This document shows, piece after piece, positions 13,175 through 15,124 of a stretch of 15,124 nt of DNA. Below the pieces are notes generated by a model, which saw nothing but the letters and a program-made list of their open reading frames with translations, did no database searches and had not been told where the DNA came from. A program made the translations under genes and the position numbers. How positions within the stretch are numbered: position 1 is the first letter of the stretch; each line of letters opens with the position of its first letter. This stretch comes from JBAXHO01 sp037138855. GTDB lineage: Bacteria; Patescibacteriota; Dojkabacteria; B142; OLB20. The DNA lies in the NCBI GenBank assembly GCA_037138855.1, contig JBAXHO010000038.1, positions 1 through 15,124 on the forward strand, given 5' to 3'.

Positions 13175-13768
13175 ATGAAAACTAAAAACTCCCTTCCTAC
13201 CAGCCTGCTCAAAAAGCAAACTGATCCGAACATTCAGTTATATCTTCAATTCAATAAACTAAAACTCTTATACCGTCAGGGGTGGCTACGATTTGTCCCC
13301 GAGTCTAAATGTGAAAGTGTCGCAGAACATACTTTGGGAGTAATCTTATTAGGTTTGCTTTTTAAGGACAAACTGGCGAGCGATCTTGATATTTGTAAAT
13401 ACATGAAAATGAGTCTGATACATGACTTCGGTGAAATTATCATAGGGGATTTAAAAACAACAATTGAAAATGAAAATCCAGACGATAAATACAATCGCGA
13501 AAAATCAGCTATTAAAGACCTTTTCAAAAACATCGCTGATGGTGAAGAGTTTATCAATCTCTGGACAGAAATTGAGGAAGGCCAAACGGCAGAAGCGATT
13601 TTTGTAAAACAAATGGATAAAATTGAAATGATTTTACAAGCTTCAATTTACGAAAATACCTACCAACAAAAGATGCAAGAGTTCTATGATTACACCAGGA
13701 CAAAGTATGGCGAAACCAGTTTGAAATATTTAATTGAAGAGATCGAATCTCTAAGGCCTGAGCTATAA
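13175..13768 (+). CDS. HD-domain 5'-deoxynucleotidase (YfbR/HDDC2-like)
   Basis: A 197-residue soluble metal-dependent phosphohydrolase. Related enzymes remove the 5'-phosphate from deoxynucleoside monophosphates, feeding nucleotide salvage. Motifs: YRQGWLRF (33-40) and ESVAEHT (47-53) give the family entry signature with metal ligand His52. LIHDFGE (81-87) supplies the His83-Asp84 pair and Glu87, GDL with Asp92 follows, and KQMDKIEMIL (145-154) supplies the last metal ligand Asp148. All expected ligands are present. The ATG at 13175 is preferred to the TTG at 13154 because the promoter at 13100-13129 allows it and the alternative adds only seven polar residues. It is monocistronic as far as visible. 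Confidence 0.87.
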   Translation: MKTKNSLPTSLLKKQTDPNIQLYLQFNKLKLLYRQGWLRFVPESKCESVAEHTLGVILLGLLFKDKLASDLDICKYMKMSLIHDFGEIIIGDLKTTIENENPDDKYNREKSAIKDLFKNIADGEEFINLWTEIEEGQTAEAIFVKQMDKIEMILQASIYENTYQQKMQEFYDYTRTKYGETSLKYLIEEIESLRPEL

Positions 13769-13943
13769 ATGACGAAAAAGAAATATATGTAGTGTTGACT
13801 TAGTTCATCACTCGCATTTTCAATTAAGCTTTTTTATAATCCTAGGTCATTTCTAATGTACCGTAACGTAAATTATTGCTAATTTTGCTAAGTGCATTAA
13901 TCCGTGCTAAATTTAAGTTATTAATTTATTAAAAAATTTTCCT

Positions 13944-14327
13944 ATGAAAGTCAAAAACACACGAGATATTTTATCAACGTTGTGGCTTGTCCTGATGTTG
14001 AATATGATTTTTAATGACATCTTTGGTTTTGTGGTGATGCTTGATAAATTTGTTCGTCCGGAATTGCCTGGAGATGCACAGACTTTGATGTTGGTTGCAG
14101 TGTTTCTTACAAATATTCCTTTGCTGATGATTTTATTTGCAAAAATTCTCAATTATAAAATTAATCGCATCCTCAATATCGCTGTCGCTATCTTTACCAT
14201 ACTTTATGTCTGGGGTGGTATGTCGACCTATCCACACTACATTGTCATTGCTGCCATCGAAACAATTATCGCCCTAGTGATCATTGTGGTTGCCTGGAAA
14301 TGGAAAAATGACGCGGCGGTTGAATAA
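13944..14327 (+). CDS. DUF6326-like four-helix membrane protein
   Basis: A 127-residue inner-membrane protein with four hydrophobic segments at about 10-30, 46-66, 75-93 and 99-118. Family-like features: RDILSTLWLVLMLNMIFNDI near the N terminus, the segment ILNYKINRILNI between helices 2 and 3, TYPHY before helix 4, and a final AWKWK on the cytoplasmic side. Function of this family is unknown. The 175-nt upstream spacer (13769-13943) holds a TTGACT (13795) and a TATAAT (13835-13840) that are not correctly spaced to each other; a start from the latter would leave a leader of roughly 100 nt. Confidence 0.7.
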   Translation: MKVKNTRDILSTLWLVLMLNMIFNDIFGFVVMLDKFVRPELPGDAQTLMLVAVFLTNIPLLMILFAKILNYKINRILNIAVAIFTILYVWGGMSTYPHYIVIAAIETIIALVIIVVAWKWKNDAAVE

Positions 14328-14342
14328 AAGATTAGAATTATT

Positions 14343-14363
14343 TGCTATCATAAATTGATAACA
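14343..14363. terminator. Weak hairpin after the DUF6326 gene
   Basis: TGCTATCA-TAAAT-TGATAACA forms an 8-bp stem with one mismatch, 15 nt after the stop codon. A loose T-rich stretch (14371-14381) follows, but not immediately. It could be a weak terminator or an operator for the next gene. Confidence 0.25.
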
Positions 14364-14389
14364 GTTTGCCTTTCATTTTTTACAATTTC

Positions 14390-14833
14390 ATGAGTTTAAT
14401 TACCAGAAAATTTTTTACTAAGGAAATGATTTTATTATTTTCTTGTTTGCTGATCCTTGTTATTTCTGTATTTTCGCTTGTAATACTAAGCACATATTTC
14501 AATCCCAAGCAAAGATCACTCAAACATAATTTAACAATAAAAGTCGGAAATTGTTCAGGCGCTGGTCCTGATATCCAAAAAATCAATTCAACTGAATGGA
14601 GTAACAATTCATTTATTATCAAGACAACTATTAGCCCAAATTGTGGGCAGTCAAGAATTATTGCAGATTATGAAATTCAAAATGAAGCTTTAATTATAAA
14701 GTATCGCGCTGAACACAGGTTATTTGAATCTGGAGAAATGGCTTGTATTTGCCCCACTGCAGTTAGTTTCACCATCAGCGATATCGTAAAAAAGGAATAT
14801 CATGTGATTTTACAGGATAATAATTCGTTGTAG
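14390..14833 (+). CDS. Membrane-anchored extracellular protein with CxC motif
   Basis: No named family recognised. The 147-residue protein has one N-terminal membrane anchor (about 13-35) preceded by a basic stretch, and an outside domain of about 110 residues rich in predicted beta strands. Four cysteines lie in that domain: C55 in GNCSGAGP, C85 in PNCGQ, and C119/C121 in MACICP. The end CICPTAVSFTISDIVKKEYHVIL resembles a strand pattern in secreted bacterial proteins where a CxC is followed by two strands. Two disulfides or a bound metal are possible. The ATG at 14390 was chosen over the TTG at 14366 because it gives a normal anchor. The next gene follows after 22 nt and has similar architecture. 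Confidence 0.6.
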   Translation: MSLITRKFFTKEMILLFSCLLILVISVFSLVILSTYFNPKQRSLKHNLTIKVGNCSGAGPDIQKINSTEWSNNSFIIKTTISPNCGQSRIIADYEIQNEALIIKYRAEHRLFESGEMACICPTAVSFTISDIVKKEYHVILQDNNSL

Positions 14834-14844
14834 CTTTAAATGTG

Positions 14845-14850
14845 TAAAAT
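14845..14850 (+). promoter_or_regulatory. -10-like box before the last gene
   Basis: TAAAAT lies 5 nt before the ATG at 14856, repeating the leaderless geometry seen elsewhere. Given the AT content it could be fortuitous, and cotranscription from the previous gene is also possible. Confidence 0.3.
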
Positions 14851-14855
14851 ATTTG

Positions 14856-15098
14856 ATGAAAAAACCTAGTAAAATTCTATTTTTTTTTATATCAGCATCG
14901 CTTTTGATTTTAACTGGAATAGTAATACTTGGTTTTTACCTTTATTCAAGCAGCAGTCACTTTTCATACTCGAAAATTGAGGAAAATTATTGTATTTCTG
15001 CTCAAATTTGTATCAAACGAACAAATCCCAGTCAGGGTAATTATCAGTATCATCTTTTTATCACAGATATTGGGATAATGGTAATTTCGCGTTGCTAA
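14856..15098 (+). CDS. Small membrane-anchored protein, possibly truncated
   Basis: An 80-residue ORF of unknown family: basic start MKKPSK, a strong hydrophobic segment (8-30), then a Ser-rich linker and a short exposed domain with cysteines C46, C52 and C80. The anchor-plus-cysteine layout resembles the preceding protein. It ends abruptly with two consecutive hydrophobic and charged turns (ITDIGIMVISRC) and could be a frameshifted or decayed remnant of a longer gene; the window ends 26 nt later. The ATG at 14856 is preferred over the TTG at 14853 because it follows a TAAAAT. Confidence 0.5.
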   Translation: MKKPSKILFFFISASLLILTGIVILGFYLYSSSSHFSYSKIEENYCISAQICIKRTNPSQGNYQYHLFITDIGIMVISRC

Positions 15099-15124
15099 TT
15101 TCGCTGAAAAGGTAATAGTGATGT

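Noticed and set aside
13795..13840. Promoter TTGACT with TATAAT before the DUF6326 gene
   Set aside because: The two elements are 34 bases apart, so they cannot form one sigma70 promoter; each may be fortuitous.

Overview
The window is AT-rich (roughly one third G+C by eye). It carries short, compact bacterial genes, almost no recognisable Shine-Dalgarno sequences, many -10-like boxes abutting start codons, and small tandem repeats between genes. The standard code fits: TGA ends the DUF554 gene, and Trp is written TGG. The gene set is a short-armed RsmA, a TrmB-type regulator, a DPPR-synthase-like UbiA, an HD nucleotidase and a pRiA4b ORF-3-like protein. Together with the DNA style this suggests a candidate phylum radiation (Patescibacteria) type genome. 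That placement is inference; no rRNA is present to prove it.

Layout. (1) 1-2700, plus strand: an octamer-repeat leader, rsmA (16S rRNA dimethylase), a PHP-domain phosphoesterase, a 20-bp perfect palindrome, and a UbiA-family decaprenyl-phosphate phosphoribosyltransferase flanked on both sides by the same heptamer repeats. (2) 2720-4760: heptamer arrays, tRNA-Gln(CUG), then an ABC-F ATPase on the minus strand lying between two copies of a ~52-nt direct repeat. (3) 4759-9064: an accessory-looking plus-strand block with two different MFS exporters, an unrecognised 95-residue protein and a pRiA4b ORF-3-like protein. Spacers hold dispersed repeats, promoter-like motifs and tiny ORFs; a possible 44-residue membrane protein lies antisense to the end of the first exporter. 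(4) 9195-11021, minus strand: a DUF554 membrane protein, tRNA-Trp(CCA) and trpS packed head to tail. (5) 11121-15124, plus strand: a TrmB-like regulator with a palindrome in its divergent promoter, a membrane-anchored serine esterase, an HD-domain 5'-deoxynucleotidase, a DUF6326 membrane protein and two small membrane-anchored extracellular proteins.

How the parts fit. Translation is represented by rsmA, trpS, two tRNAs and a ribosome-type ABC-F ATPase. The ABC-F gene and two exporters close together could form a drug-tolerance neighbourhood, but this is inference. The most unusual signals are in the DNA between genes: (a) a -10 hexamer 5-7 nt before the start codon at several genes, implying leaderless mRNAs; (b) an exact 15-nt G+C-rich sequence shared by the spacers before two accessory genes, inside tiny ORFs whose peptides share the core QLPQ; (c) a direct repeat bracketing the ABC-F gene next to a tRNA; (d) several unrelated tandem repeats that all have 7-nt units; (e) tRNA-Trp lying 30 nt upstream of the synthetase that charges it. 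No integrase, transposase, CRISPR array or rRNA was seen.
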